A stretch of DNA of 35,223 nucleotides from an uncultured Clostridia bacterium (GCA_947628665.1 CANRAU010000021.1:1-35223), one strand, 5' to 3'. Positions 16,781 to 25,099 are shown, counted from the first letter of the stretch. Numbers and translations are program-made. The notes: generated by a model from the letters alone, not told the origin.

Positions 16781-18403
16781 TTATGTTTCGGAACGCACCG
16801 TCTCGGAAGCGTCGCCTTCCGCCGTCAAACCGCTTTCCAAACGTCGTCGGTCAATCTCCGCCTTGATGTCGTCATAGGTCTTGCCGTAGAGACGGTATTT
16901 CTTTTTATAGACGATATAGGCGATGATGCACAGCGGGATGGGCATTAAGAACATAAATACGCGCAAAATCGTCAGGCTGTTTTCGGCGATCAGGTTTTCC
17001 TGTACGAATTCCGCCTTGCCGCGGTACTGCTCCTGCGAAGAAACCAGCTCCCATGTCTCCTCGTTGTTGATGCGGTATTTGTTGTCCTCCATAAACACGT
17101 TGACCGATTGGGTATATGTGCCGTCGGGGGCGGTGATCGGCAGCTCCGAGACCGTCGGCAGTCCCGCAACCGAAATGCCGATGCCGAGAATGAGCATGGC
17201 GACCGCTGCCGCCGCTTTGGTGATGAGGGTCGAAACGCTGAACATCACGCTGTCGGCGCGCCTGCCGGTTTTGTATTCGCTGTAATCGGTAATATCGGCG
17301 ATCATGACCGTACTGCCGATTTGGTTCATGCCCGACGCAAGCATCAGAAACGCGCCCGATACGGCGATCAAAACGGCGTTGAGCAGGTAATTTCCGGGCT
17401 TGAGGAAGAAGAATATACCGAACATCAAAACATAGCTGATGATGCAGCCCCAAAACGAGAATTCATAGATTTTTTGGCGGGGAATGATACGGGTCAGCTG
17501 ATTGTAGAAAAACATGGCGATGCCCTGTCCCGTACAGGCGACCACCCAATACAGTGTGTAGCTGTAGTGGGAGTCGAGCAGATTCGCGCCGTCCTCGTAG
17601 CAGTAAATAAACAGATACAAAATCTGCGAAAGCGCAAGGTTTGTGCCGGTGAGATACAGCACCAGACTCAGCGCGTAGGCGCGCAGCTGGTCGTTGACGC
17701 GGAAGAGATACAAAATCGTCTTTAACCCTACGTTGGCATGGGGGATAGGATACTTCTCTTTGTTGAAAATGACCGTGATCAGCACAAAGACGATCATAAT
17801 GACGCCCGCCGTCGCGCCCAAGATCATATAGGCTTTGCTCATGCCCTGTTTCGAGAAGTTGGGCAGGATCAGCGAAGTGCCGACCATGCCGACCAAAAAG
17901 CCGCCCAAGCCCCCGATGAGCTTTGCCATGGAGCTTGCTTTGTTGCGCTCCTCGGTGGAATTGGCAATGGCGGGCAGCATGCTCCAAAACGGAACGTCCA
18001 TAAGCGTAAAGGACATACCCCACAAAACGTAAATCAAAATGTAATAGGCATATCTGCCGACAACGGATACGGATGCGCCCAAAGGCACAAACATTGCCAC
18101 GAGCGTCATCGCATTGAGGATCGCGCCGACAAAGATCCACGGCCTGTAACGGCCGAACCGCGACTTTTTGACGTTGTTGACAATGGTCGCAAGCATGGGG
18201 TCGTTGACAGCGTCCCAAATTTTGGCCAGCACAAAGGCGACCGTCATGATCATGGGATTTAAGCCCTGATAAATGCACAGATAGATCAGGAAAAAGGCGT
18301 TTACGCAGTTGTTGCTGAATTCCCTGCCGAGCGAACCCAGAGAGTAAGCCGCAGTCTCCCAAACGGAGAGCGGTTTTACCGATTGTTGTTTTTTGGCGGT
18401 CAT
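16781..18403 (-). CDS. GPH-family sugar:cation symporter
   Basis: A 540-residue, roughly 12-helix major facilitator of the glycoside-pentoside-hexuronide (MelB-like) family. The family marker KIWDAVNDPMLATIVNN (cation-site aspartates) and the following KKSRFGRYRPWIFVGAI are clear, as is MIADITDYSEYKTGRRADS in the second half. Between the last two helices lies an unusual hydrophilic stretch of about 65 residues (413-477), absent from MelB. The tail is charged (DDIKAEIDRRR). ATG 18403 is chosen because GGGAG is seven bases upstream; a TTG at 18409 is also in frame. The sugar is not predictable from sequence. It is the only gene in its transcription unit and lies opposite to its neighbours. Confidence 0.88.
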   Translation of the reverse strand: MTAKKQQSVKPLSVWETAAYSLGSLGREFSNNCVNAFFLIYLCIYQGLNPMIMTVAFVLAKIWDAVNDPMLATIVNNVKKSRFGRYRPWIFVGAILNAMTLVAMFVPLGASVSVVGRYAYYILIYVLWGMSFTLMDVPFWSMLPAIANSTEERNKASSMAKLIGGLGGFLVGMVGTSLILPNFSKQGMSKAYMILGATAGVIMIVFVLITVIFNKEKYPIPHANVGLKTILYLFRVNDQLRAYALSLVLYLTGTNLALSQILYLFIYCYEDGANLLDSHYSYTLYWVVACTGQGIAMFFYNQLTRIIPRQKIYEFSFWGCIISYVLMFGIFFFLKPGNYLLNAVLIAVSGAFLMLASGMNQIGSTVMIADITDYSEYKTGRRADSVMFSVSTLITKAAAAVAMLILGIGISVAGLPTVSELPITAPDGTYTQSVNVFMEDNKYRINNEETWELVSSQEQYRGKAEFVQENLIAENSLTILRVFMFLMPIPLCIIAYIVYKKKYRLYGKTYDDIKAEIDRRRLESGLTAEGDASETVRSET

Positions 18404-18601
18404 ATGCAAGCTCCCTTTTCAGAATATAAACAGTTTAGCACATTTTCATGAAACAGGAAATGATTTTTACAAAAATATGTGAAAAAATTGCAAGAAAAAG
18501 ATGTGTTCGCCGGAATTTTTCCGCTTTTTCGATTAAACCGACGGCTTTCGGTCAATCCTTTGAGCATCGGGAAAACGATTTCCCGCGAAAGGATGAAACA
18601 T

Positions 18602-19228
18602 ATGCAAAAAGCAAAGCAAAACCTGAAACGACGAAAGCTCGAAATTTCCATACTCTGCGGCCTTGTGATCGCCGTGCTGCTGAGCATTACCTCTTTCGGC
18701 GCATCGTGCGGCAAGATCCGCCAAAACGTGCTGCGTATGCATGTTATCGCCAATTCCGACAGCGAAGCGGATCAGGCGTTGAAATTAAAAGTGCGCGACG
18801 CCGTACTCGAAGAGGGCGGGGCGTTGTTCAACGGCACGATGACCGCCGCCGACGCCGAAGACGTACTCGAAAGCGACAAAGCGCGCCTGTGTGCGGCCGC
18901 ACAGCGCGTGATCTCGGAAAACGGCTTTGATTACGGCGTGACGGTCGAGATCGGCAAGGATTTCTTCCCGACGCGCACCTATGACGGCACGGTAACGCTG
19001 CCTGCGGGGGAGTACGAGGCCGTGCGCGTCATTCTCGGCGAGGGAAAGGGACAGAACTGGTGGTGCGTGATGTTCCCGCCGCTGTGCCTGCCCGCCGCCG
19101 AAGCGGATACCAACATCGACGACGTTTTGACCGAGCGCGAGCAAAAGCTGGTCGAGAGCAGCCCGAAGTACGAAGCGCGTTTTAAAATCATAGAAATTTT
19201 TGAAAAAATCGCGGCAAAGACAAAATAA
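18602..19228 (+). CDS. spoIIR: Stage II sporulation protein R
   Basis: SpoIIR is made in the forespore under SigF, crosses into the intermembrane space and activates SpoIIGA to process pro-SigE in the mother cell. The 208-residue protein has an N-terminal membrane/signal segment (ISILCGLVIAVLLSITSFG), then the family block VLRMHVIANSDSEADQALKL and the conserved GKGQNWWCVMFPPLC. ATG 18602 is chosen because AAAGGAT lies about eight bases upstream; the in-frame reading upstream looks non-coding. I could not find a convincing SigF promoter in 18410-18601. Its presence indicates a spore-forming organism or a recent descendant of one. Confidence 0.94.
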   Translation: MQKAKQNLKRRKLEISILCGLVIAVLLSITSFGASCGKIRQNVLRMHVIANSDSEADQALKLKVRDAVLEEGGALFNGTMTAADAEDVLESDKARLCAAAQRVISENGFDYGVTVEIGKDFFPTRTYDGTVTLPAGEYEAVRVILGEGKGQNWWCVMFPPLCLPAAEADTNIDDVLTEREQKLVESSPKYEARFKIIEIFEKIAAKTK

Positions 19229-19231
19229 GAC

Positions 19232-19260
19232 TTTAAAACGACGGAATTTTTTGCTATACT
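19232..19260 (+). promoter_or_regulatory. Promoter of the GH20 gene
   Basis: TTTAAA (19232-19237), a 17-bp spacer and TATACT (19255-19260). The predicted start, near 19267, falls inside the left arm of the inverted repeat at 19260-19309. Confidence 0.6.
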
Positions 19261-19309
19261 TTTACCGGATGGATGCCGAATCTGTGCATTTGACATTTGT
19301 CCGGTAAAA
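19260..19309. repeat. Perfect 10-bp inverted repeat at the GH20 promoter
   Basis: TTTTACCGGA (19260-19269) and TCCGGTAAAA (19300-19309) are exact reverse complements, 40 bp apart centre to centre. The left arm touches the -10 and the right arm lies about ten bases before the coding start. It could be a pair of operator half-sites or the base of an RNA stem. Confidence 0.7.
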
Positions 19310-19319
19310 AGTTTGGGAG

Positions 19320-20897
19320 GTGAAGCTTCTGCTGAAATACAATATTCTGCCGAAACCCGAGCGTTATGAAACCTTGGAAGGTACATACACGGTCTCCTCA
19401 AGTACTGAGGTGCTTTGCTCCAAAGAATTTACACGGGCGGGTCACTATCTGACCGCATATCTGAAAACGAATCCCCGACAGGGCGAGGGTGCGATCACCT
19501 TTAAGAAGGTTGAGGGTATGGCGAAAGAAAGCTATGTGCTGCGCGTTGCGCCCGACGGGATCACCGTGCGCGCATCGGACGAGCGCGGCGCATTTTACGG
19601 TGCGGTCACGCTGAAAATGATTTTGATGCAGGCGACCAAAACCGAGGGAAAAGCCGTTGTCAATGGGCTTTTGATCTCGGACAAGCCCCATCACGGGTAT
19701 CGCGGGCTGCAAATCGACGAATCCCGCCATTTCTTTGGGAAAGAAGTCGTCCTGCGGGTACTCGATCAAATGGCGATGCTTAAGCTCAACGCGTTCCACT
19801 GGCATTTGTCGGACGATCAGGGCTTTCGGATCGAAAGTAAGGTGTTCCCCGAACTCAATTCCATCGGCTCCCGCCGTCGGTATGCGGGCTTAAAGGGATG
19901 CGGTATGGAGTATCGGGGCGGCGAATATTTCCACTATTATACGCAGGAGGAGATTCGCGAGATCGAGGCTTATGCGAATTCGCTTTATATCGACGTGATC
20001 CCCGAAATCGATTTACCCGGCCACACGCGCGATATGCTTGCGGCACATCCGGAGCTTTCCTGCACGGGCGAGCCGACCGAGGTCATGTGCGAAAACGGGG
20101 TCGCTTCGGAAATTTTATGCGCGGGCAACGAAGCGGTGTATGCATTTTTGGAGCAGCTGCTTGCGGAAATGTGCGGGCTGTTCAAGGGAAAGTATTTCCA
20201 CATCGGCGGCGACGAGGCCACAGGCGGACATCGCAAGTATTGGCAGAATTGCCCGAAGTGCCAAGCGGCTATGGTGCAAAACGACCTGAAAACCCCTAAG
20301 GAATTGCAGGGATACTTCATGACCCGCGTAAACGAAATGGTCAAAAAGCACGGCAAAACCGCAATCGCGTGGAATGACGTTATCGGCGACAGCTTTGACG
20401 ACAGCATCGTCTGCCAGTATTGGCTGCCGAACAATCTCGGCACGGTGCGCAAACAGGCGTTTAAGCGCGATATGATCTTATCGCCCACCGATTATTTCTA
20501 CTTTGACGTGAAATATGCCCAGATCCCGCTTCGCAAGGTCTACCGCTTTGATGAAGCGCTGCTGGGACTCGCAAAACCCGGTCAGCGTGTTTTGGGACTG
20601 GAATGCGAGCATTGGTCGGAGTTCCTCGATACCGAAACGGCTTTGCAGTTTTCCATGTTCCCGCGCACGGCCGCGTTCGCCGAGGTTGCGTGGACAGACC
20701 CGCAAATACGACGGTATTCCGATTTCAAAAAGCGTCTTGCCTGGTTGAAAACCTATATGCGCAAGGTCGGGATCATCTATTCCCGTGTGGAAAAGGGCAA
20801 TCGACTCACGGTAGGCGCTTGCCGGTATCATCTCGGCGAGGACGGCGCGGAATTTGCGCGGAGCGAAAAACTGCGGGCGCTTGAAACGGAAAAATAA
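19320..20897 (+). CDS. GH20 beta-N-acetylhexosaminidase, cytoplasmic
   Basis: The 525-residue protein is a family 20 glycosidase, removing terminal beta-GlcNAc or GalNAc by substrate-assisted catalysis. It has the GH20 N-terminal alpha/beta domain (about residues 1-115, ending near KMILMQ), then the barrel with FHWHLSDDQGFRIESK, the catalytic Asp-Glu pair in HIGGDEATGGH, and the conserved WNDV and LGLECEHWSE. No signal peptide is present, so it likely acts on imported sugars or recycled wall fragments. GTG 19320 is the first usable codon, but it overlaps the GGGAGG ribosome site; a CTG at 19329 would have normal spacing. The true start is therefore uncertain. Confidence 0.9.
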   Translation: MKLLLKYNILPKPERYETLEGTYTVSSSTEVLCSKEFTRAGHYLTAYLKTNPRQGEGAITFKKVEGMAKESYVLRVAPDGITVRASDERGAFYGAVTLKMILMQATKTEGKAVVNGLLISDKPHHGYRGLQIDESRHFFGKEVVLRVLDQMAMLKLNAFHWHLSDDQGFRIESKVFPELNSIGSRRRYAGLKGCGMEYRGGEYFHYYTQEEIREIEAYANSLYIDVIPEIDLPGHTRDMLAAHPELSCTGEPTEVMCENGVASEILCAGNEAVYAFLEQLLAEMCGLFKGKYFHIGGDEATGGHRKYWQNCPKCQAAMVQNDLKTPKELQGYFMTRVNEMVKKHGKTAIAWNDVIGDSFDDSIVCQYWLPNNLGTVRKQAFKRDMILSPTDYFYFDVKYAQIPLRKVYRFDEALLGLAKPGQRVLGLECEHWSEFLDTETALQFSMFPRTAAFAEVAWTDPQIRRYSDFKKRLAWLKTYMRKVGIIYSRVEKGNRLTVGACRYHLGEDGAEFARSEKLRALETEK

Positions 20898-21020
20898 GGC
20901 TTGCCCCCGATAGGGGAAAGCCCAATATGCAAATCCAAAAACAGCAGCGTGCGTCTGCACGCGGAAAGGAAGGATACGGCGGCGCGAAAGGCAAAGCTCC
21001 GCAGACGTTCTGCCGTATCC
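20898..21020 (+). ncRNA. Highly structured leader before the DegV gene, possible cis-regulatory RNA
   Basis: Three hairpins fill the gap after the GH20 stop: GGCTTGCCCC/GGGGAAAGCC (20898-20907 with 20913-20922, one mismatch), GCGTGC-GTCT-GCACGC (20947-20962), and GGATACGGC/GCCGTATCC (20972-20980 with 21012-21020). CGTCTGC (20952-20958) could instead pair with GCAGACG (21001-21007), which would break the second and third helices. Competing helices just before a weak ribosome site suggest regulation. I cannot match it to a known riboswitch class. Confidence 0.45.
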
Positions 21021-21031
21021 AAAGTGAAACT

Positions 21032-21919
21032 ATGTCTGAATTTGTTTTATCTTGTTGCTCAACGGCGGATATGCCTTTGTCCTTTTTTGAAGAGCGGGAT
21101 GTAAAGCTGGTCTGCTTCCATTTTACCTTGGATGGGAAAGAGTATGCCGATGATTTGGGGCAGACGATCCCGTTTGACGACTTCTATCAGAAAATTGCCG
21201 ACGGCGCACAGCCGACGACCTCTCAGGTAAACGTCCAGCAGTACACCGAATTTTTTGAGCCGTTCTTAAAAGCGGGCAAGGACATTCTGCATATCGTCTT
21301 TTCGAGCGGCCTTTCGGGTTCGTACAATTCCGCCTGCATTGCGCGCGACAATTTGCTGGAGCAGTACCCAGAGCGCAAGCTGTGCCTGGTGGACAGCCTT
21401 GCCGCCTCCACGGGCTACGGGCTTTTGGTGGATACGGCGGCCGATCTTCGGGACAGCGGCAAATCCATGGAGGAAATTTGTGCGTTTTTGGAAGAAAACA
21501 AGCTGAATTTGCATCACTGGTTCTTCTCCACGGATTTAACGAGCTATATTCGCGGCGGCAGAGTGACCCCCGTGGCGGGTTTCTTCGGCACGATCCTGAA
21601 AATCTGCCCGCTTTTGAACGTGAACGCGGAGGGAAAGCTGATTCCCCGTCAGAAATGCCGCGGCAAAGCGCGGGCAATTGACGAGATCGTCGCCAAAATG
21701 GTCGAACACGCTGAAGGGGGAACGGATTACAGCGGCAAATGCTTTATGTCGCATTCCGCGTGCATGGAAGACGCGCGTGCTGTTGCCAAAAAGGTGGAGG
21801 AGACCTTCCCGAAGCTGAACGGCCCTGTTGTGATCAACAGCATCGGCACGGTGATCGGTGCGCATACGGGACCGGGTACGGTCGCGCTGTTCTTCTACGG
21901 CGATAAACGCGGCGAATAA
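21032..21919 (+). CDS. DegV family protein
   Basis: DegV proteins bind a fatty acid; several act as FakB subunits presenting exogenous fatty acids to the kinase FakA. The 295-residue protein has the two-domain DegV pattern: an N-terminal strand with the loop SCCSTADMPLSFFEE, the conserved TSQVNVQQY, the lipid-carboxylate loop HIVFSSGLSGSYNSA, the SYIRGGRVTPVAGFFG segment, and the C-terminal IGTVIGAHTGPGTVALFFYG. ATG 21032 is chosen from family alignment; only a weak AAAGTGA precedes it. It follows the GH20 gene by 134 bases of structured sequence and ends at a terminator. No fakA lies in this window, so a lipid role is inferred from family only. Confidence 0.9.
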   Translation: MSEFVLSCCSTADMPLSFFEERDVKLVCFHFTLDGKEYADDLGQTIPFDDFYQKIADGAQPTTSQVNVQQYTEFFEPFLKAGKDILHIVFSSGLSGSYNSACIARDNLLEQYPERKLCLVDSLAASTGYGLLVDTAADLRDSGKSMEEICAFLEENKLNLHHWFFSTDLTSYIRGGRVTPVAGFFGTILKICPLLNVNAEGKLIPRQKCRGKARAIDEIVAKMVEHAEGGTDYSGKCFMSHSACMEDARAVAKKVEETFPKLNGPVVINSIGTVIGAHTGPGTVALFFYGDKRGE

Positions 21920-21949
21920 CCCCTAAAATACAAAATTATCGTGATTCAA

Positions 21950-21982
21950 AACACCGTTTGCATTTTGTGAACGGTGTTTTTT
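21950..21982 (+). terminator. Intrinsic terminator after the DegV gene
   Basis: AACACCGTT (21950-21958) pairs perfectly with AACGGTGTT (21970-21978), followed by an unbroken T run to 21982. Confidence 0.88.
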
Positions 21983-22036
21983 GCGCCATGGCCAAAAATT
22001 CTTTGTAAATTCGATTGGCTTTGGCCTAAATGCACA

Positions 22037-22065
22037 TTGACGGGGGAATCTATATGTGGTATACT
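22037..22065 (+). promoter_or_regulatory. SigA-type promoter of the Crp/Fnr-ABC operon
   Basis: TTGACG (22037-22042), a 17-bp spacer and TATACT (22060-22065). An inverted repeat GGCCAAA (21990-21996)/TTTGGCC (22020-22026) lies just upstream and could bind a regulator. Confidence 0.8.
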
Positions 22066-22107
22066 GCAAATACCGTATCAAACGAGACACTTTTTCGGAG
22101 GACGGAC

Positions 22108-22743
22108 ATGACGGACGCGCAAAAAAAGAAATGTTTGCAAGTGCTGTCGGAGGCCGAGATTTTTTCCTCGGCGGGTATTTTGGAACTGGACACCGTATTG
22201 GATTCTTTTTCCTCGATTCGTGACTTCCCCAAAAATGCGGTGATCTATTCGCGCGACAGCAGGGAGAAATGTATCGGGATCCTTCTGTCGGGCGAAGCGC
22301 GCGTGATGAAGGAGCATGTGACCCTGAGTGTCCTGCGGCGCGGCGGGCATTTCGGCGCGGTAGTGCTTTATAATGACGCCGACCGTTTTGTCAATACCAT
22401 CCGCGCCAAAACCGAGTGTACGGTGCTGTTTCTGCAAAAAGAGGGCGTTGACCGCCTGATGGCGCACAATCGGCATTTTGCGGAAAGCTATATCGCCTAT
22501 CTCTCTCGCCGCATTTACTTTCTGAATGCCAAAATCGAGGCGTATACCGCACCGACGGGCGAAGAAAGGCTGTTGGGCTATCTGCACGGCCTGTGCGATG
22601 CGGACGGCGTCGTCAGCGGCGTCTCGATTACGGAGATCTCCAGGCAGATCAATGTCAGCCGCGCGGGAATTTACCGTGCGCTCGATCACCTTTCGGCGCA
22701 GGGAAAACTGCGGTATGCTGACAGAAAAATACAACTTTTGTAA
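22108..22743 (+). CDS. Crp/Fnr family transcriptional regulator
   Basis: The 211-residue protein has a cyclic-nucleotide-binding-type beta-barrel domain (about residues 30-120; FPKNAVIYSRDSREKCIGIL then LSGEARVMKEHVTLSVLRR), a dimer helix, and a C-terminal winged helix-turn-helix (SITEISRQINVSRAGIYRAL then DHLSAQGKL). No N-terminal cysteine cluster typical of Fnr is present, so the ligand is unknown. ATG 22108 follows GGAGG. It precedes the ABC-transporter genes by 13 bases and is probably their local regulator, an inference from position. Similar regulator-transporter pairs occur in anaerobic Firmicutes. Confidence 0.9.
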   Translation: MTDAQKKKCLQVLSEAEIFSSAGILELDTVLDSFSSIRDFPKNAVIYSRDSREKCIGILLSGEARVMKEHVTLSVLRRGGHFGAVVLYNDADRFVNTIRAKTECTVLFLQKEGVDRLMAHNRHFAESYIAYLSRRIYFLNAKIEAYTAPTGEERLLGYLHGLCDADGVVSGVSITEISRQINVSRAGIYRALDHLSAQGKLRYADRKIQLL

Positions 22744-22756
22744 AGGATGGATCACG

Positions 22757-23737
22757 ATGAAAAAAGTACTTTCTATTGTACTTGCCGTGCTTATGCTGCT
22801 GTCATTTGCGGCATGCGGGGCAAAACAGGAGGAGACGCCCGCCGAAAAAACGGCTGTGCGTTTGGCGACCTTAAAAGGGCCTACGGGGATCGGCACGGTA
22901 AAGCTGATGTCCGACAATGACGCGAAAACCGCGAAAAACAACTACACCGTAACCCTTTGCACCGACCCGACCGAGGTGCTCAGCGGCATGACGGCGGGGA
23001 ACTATGACATAGCCGCCTGCCCGCTCAATATGGCGTCGGTACTCTATAACAAACTGGCGGGGAAAGTACAGATCCTCGCGGTCAATACGCTCGGGACGCT
23101 GTATATGCTGTCTACAAAAGAGCTTTCCGGGATCGCCGCGTTAGAGGGCAAAACCGTGGTCACGGCAGGGCAGGGCGCAACACCTGAATATGTGCTCGAC
23201 TACCTGCTTGAGAAAAACGGTCTGACCGATAAAGTCGCCGTCGAATTCAAATCCGAACATGCCGAGGTCGCCACATTGGCTGCAGCCGCCGATGCTTCGG
23301 ACGATACCGTCTATATGCTGCCCGAGCCGAATGTGACCTCCGCACTGCTGCAAAACAAAGCGCTGAAAAACGTGCTGGATCTTTCCAAAGCCTTTGAGGA
23401 TGCTTCGGGCGTGTCCCTTGCCATGGGCTGCATCGTTGCCAATAAGGATTTCGTTTCGGCGAATCCCAAGGCGATCGAAGCCTTTTTGGAGGAATACAAA
23501 GCGTCTGTAGATTACACCGTGTCCGACGTGGACGGTACGGCGGCGCTCTGCGAGACCTACGGCATCATTCCGAAGGCCGCCGTTGCCAAACAGGCCATCG
23601 GCCGCTGCAGCATTACCTGCGTGGTCGGCACGGATATGCAGAAGATCGTGACCGAAAACCTGAACGTGCTTTACAAGGCAAATCCGCAGTCTGTCGGCGG
23701 GAAACTGCCGGGCGATGATTTCTGGTATGGCGTATAA
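22757..23737 (+). CDS. ABC transporter substrate-binding lipoprotein (NitT/TauT type)
   Basis: The 326-residue protein begins with a lipoprotein signal peptide (MKKVLSIVLAVLMLLSFAAC, lipid-modified Cys20), followed by an acidic linker. The mature part has two periplasmic-binding lobes: ATLKGPTGIGTVKLMSDND at the front of the ligand cleft, YDIAACPLNMASVLYNKLAG, and LEGKTVVTAGQGATPEYVL. This pattern belongs to the group that binds nitrate, sulfonates, or thiamine-pyrimidine precursors. The ligand cannot be named from sequence. ATG 22757 sits about eight bases after AAAGGAT. The permease gene starts inside its 3' end. Confidence 0.88.
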   Translation: MKKVLSIVLAVLMLLSFAACGAKQEETPAEKTAVRLATLKGPTGIGTVKLMSDNDAKTAKNNYTVTLCTDPTEVLSGMTAGNYDIAACPLNMASVLYNKLAGKVQILAVNTLGTLYMLSTKELSGIAALEGKTVVTAGQGATPEYVLDYLLEKNGLTDKVAVEFKSEHAEVATLAAAADASDDTVYMLPEPNVTSALLQNKALKNVLDLSKAFEDASGVSLAMGCIVANKDFVSANPKAIEAFLEEYKASVDYTVSDVDGTAALCETYGIIPKAAVAKQAIGRCSITCVVGTDMQKIVTENLNVLYKANPQSVGGKLPGDDFWYGV

Positions 23738-24509
23738 ACCCTTTCAAAATTCCAAATGGAAAAAAGGCACACGGATACTCCTTTCGGTATCCGTGTGGCT
23801 GTGCATTTGGCAGATCGTCTATCTGCTTGTCGGCAAGGATGTGCTGTTCGCTTCTCCCGTAACGGTCGCAAAACGTCTGGCGGCGCTTTGCTGTACGGGG
23901 GATTTTTGGCTGCACACCTTTTCTTCGCTTTTGGGGATCACCGAAGGATATTTGCTCGGCGTGCTTGCGGGTATCCTGCTCGCCGTGCTGACGGCGTGTT
24001 CCAAGTGGCTTTACGCCCTGTTCCAGCCGATGCTCGGCGTCATCAAAAGCACACCTGTCGCGTCGTTCATCATTTTGGCGCTGGTCTGGATGCAGAAAAG
24101 CACCGTCCCCGTGTTTATCTCCTTTCTGATGGTCGTGCCGATCATCTGGGCGAATCTGACAACGGGCATACGTGAAACCGACCCCCTGCTTTTGGAAATG
24201 GCGAAAGCCTATTCCTTTACGCGTCGGCAGACGCTTACGAAAATTTATCTGCCGAGCGTTCTGCCGAGCCTGCGCAGCGCGCTGACAACGGCGATCGGCT
24301 TCGCGTGGAAGGCGGGCATCGCCGCCGAGGTCATCAGCACGCCCCGCAATTCCATCGGCGCGCAGCTCTATAACGCCAAGGTGTATTTGGAAACCGCCGA
24401 TTTATTTGCGTGGACGGTGGTCGTCGTGCTTTTGAGTATGCTGTTTGAAAAGCTGATCGTGCGCTTCCTTACCGATCCGCCGCATAGGCGAAAGGGGGCG
24501 GAGAAATGA
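23715..24509 (+). CDS. ABC transporter permease (NitT/TauT type)
   Basis: The 264-residue inner-membrane protein has about six helices (SVSVWLCIWQIVYLLV, LLGVLAGILLAVLTA, ASFIILALVWMQKSTVPVF, FLMVVPIIWANL and others). Its EAA-type cytoplasmic loop, which contacts the ATPase, reads MAKAYSFTRRQTLTKIYLPS. It matches SsuC/TauC-type permeases. It overlaps the binding-protein gene by 23 bases from ATG 23715; ATG 23727 is equally possible and would give an 11-base overlap. It overlaps the ATPase gene by four bases. Confidence 0.9.
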   Translation: MISGMAYKPFQNSKWKKGTRILLSVSVWLCIWQIVYLLVGKDVLFASPVTVAKRLAALCCTGDFWLHTFSSLLGITEGYLLGVLAGILLAVLTACSKWLYALFQPMLGVIKSTPVASFIILALVWMQKSTVPVFISFLMVVPIIWANLTTGIRETDPLLLEMAKAYSFTRRQTLTKIYLPSVLPSLRSALTTAIGFAWKAGIAAEVISTPRNSIGAQLYNAKVYLETADLFAWTVVVVLLSMLFEKLIVRFLTDPPHRRKGAEK

Positions 24510-25084
24510 AGCTGGTCTTTCAAAATGTGTGCAAAGCGTTCGGCGAAAAACAGGTGTTTTCCGATTTCTCGCACACCTTTGTTTTGGAGGGGATCACCGC
24601 GTTGATGGGCGCGTCGGGCTGCGGGAAAACAACGCTTCTGCGCCTGATGAGCGGACTTAGTAAGCCGCAGTCGGGCGAAATTCTCGGCGTCCCACAGCGG
24701 GTGACGGTTTTGTTTCAAGAGGATAGGCTTCTGCCGTGGATAAGCGTTTTGGAAAACGTCGCGCTCGTGTGCGATCAAACGACCGCCGAAAAACGCCTTT
24801 GCGAAGTGGGACTTGCTGCGGAATTGCACGCCATGCCGCAGGAGCTTAGCGGCGGAATGCGGCGGCGAGTTGCTTTGGCGCGCGCTTTGGCGCACGAAAG
24901 CGAATTGCTGCTTTTGGACGAGCCTTTTCAGGGCTTGGACGAAGCGCTCTGTAAGCAGATGCTTGCGCTTTTGCAAACGGAAAGCGCCGCGCGCCCGATT
25001 TTATTGGTCACACATGACCGCGCACAGGCACAGGCCGTCGGCGCGCCCGTTCTGTATTTGCACGGCAGCCCTGCGAAATTGTGA
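24506..25084 (+). CDS. ABC transporter ATP-binding protein (NitT/TauT type), short form
   Basis: The 192-residue ATPase energises the importer. All motifs are present: Walker A GASGCGKTT, Q-loop FQEDRLLPW, signature LSGGM, Walker B LLLLDEPFQGLDE and the switch histidine in VTHDRAQAQA. It is about 50 residues shorter than typical SsuB/TauB proteins because the region before the Q-loop is compact and nothing follows the switch region. It should still be functional. The ATGA overlap with the permease couples translation. No terminator is visible before the next promoter at 25101. Confidence 0.9.
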   Translation: MKLVFQNVCKAFGEKQVFSDFSHTFVLEGITALMGASGCGKTTLLRLMSGLSKPQSGEILGVPQRVTVLFQEDRLLPWISVLENVALVCDQTTAEKRLCEVGLAAELHAMPQELSGGMRRRVALARALAHESELLLLDEPFQGLDEALCKQMLALLQTESAARPILLVTHDRAQAQAVGAPVLYLHGSPAKL

Positions 25085-25099
25085 GAATACAGCACATTT

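Noticed and set aside
18410-18601. SigF promoter for spoIIR
   Set aside because: GCATC and GGGAAAACG elements occur near 18563-18575, but they overlap rather than lying 15 bp apart, so no credible -35/-10 pair exists.
20898-21020. c-di-GMP, THF or TPP riboswitch before the DegV gene
   Set aside because: The conserved core sequences of these classes could not be placed; only hairpins and competing helices are visible.
24506-25084. Truncated or frameshifted ABC ATPase
   Set aside because: It is short, but all nucleotide-binding motifs from Walker A to the switch histidine are present in order.
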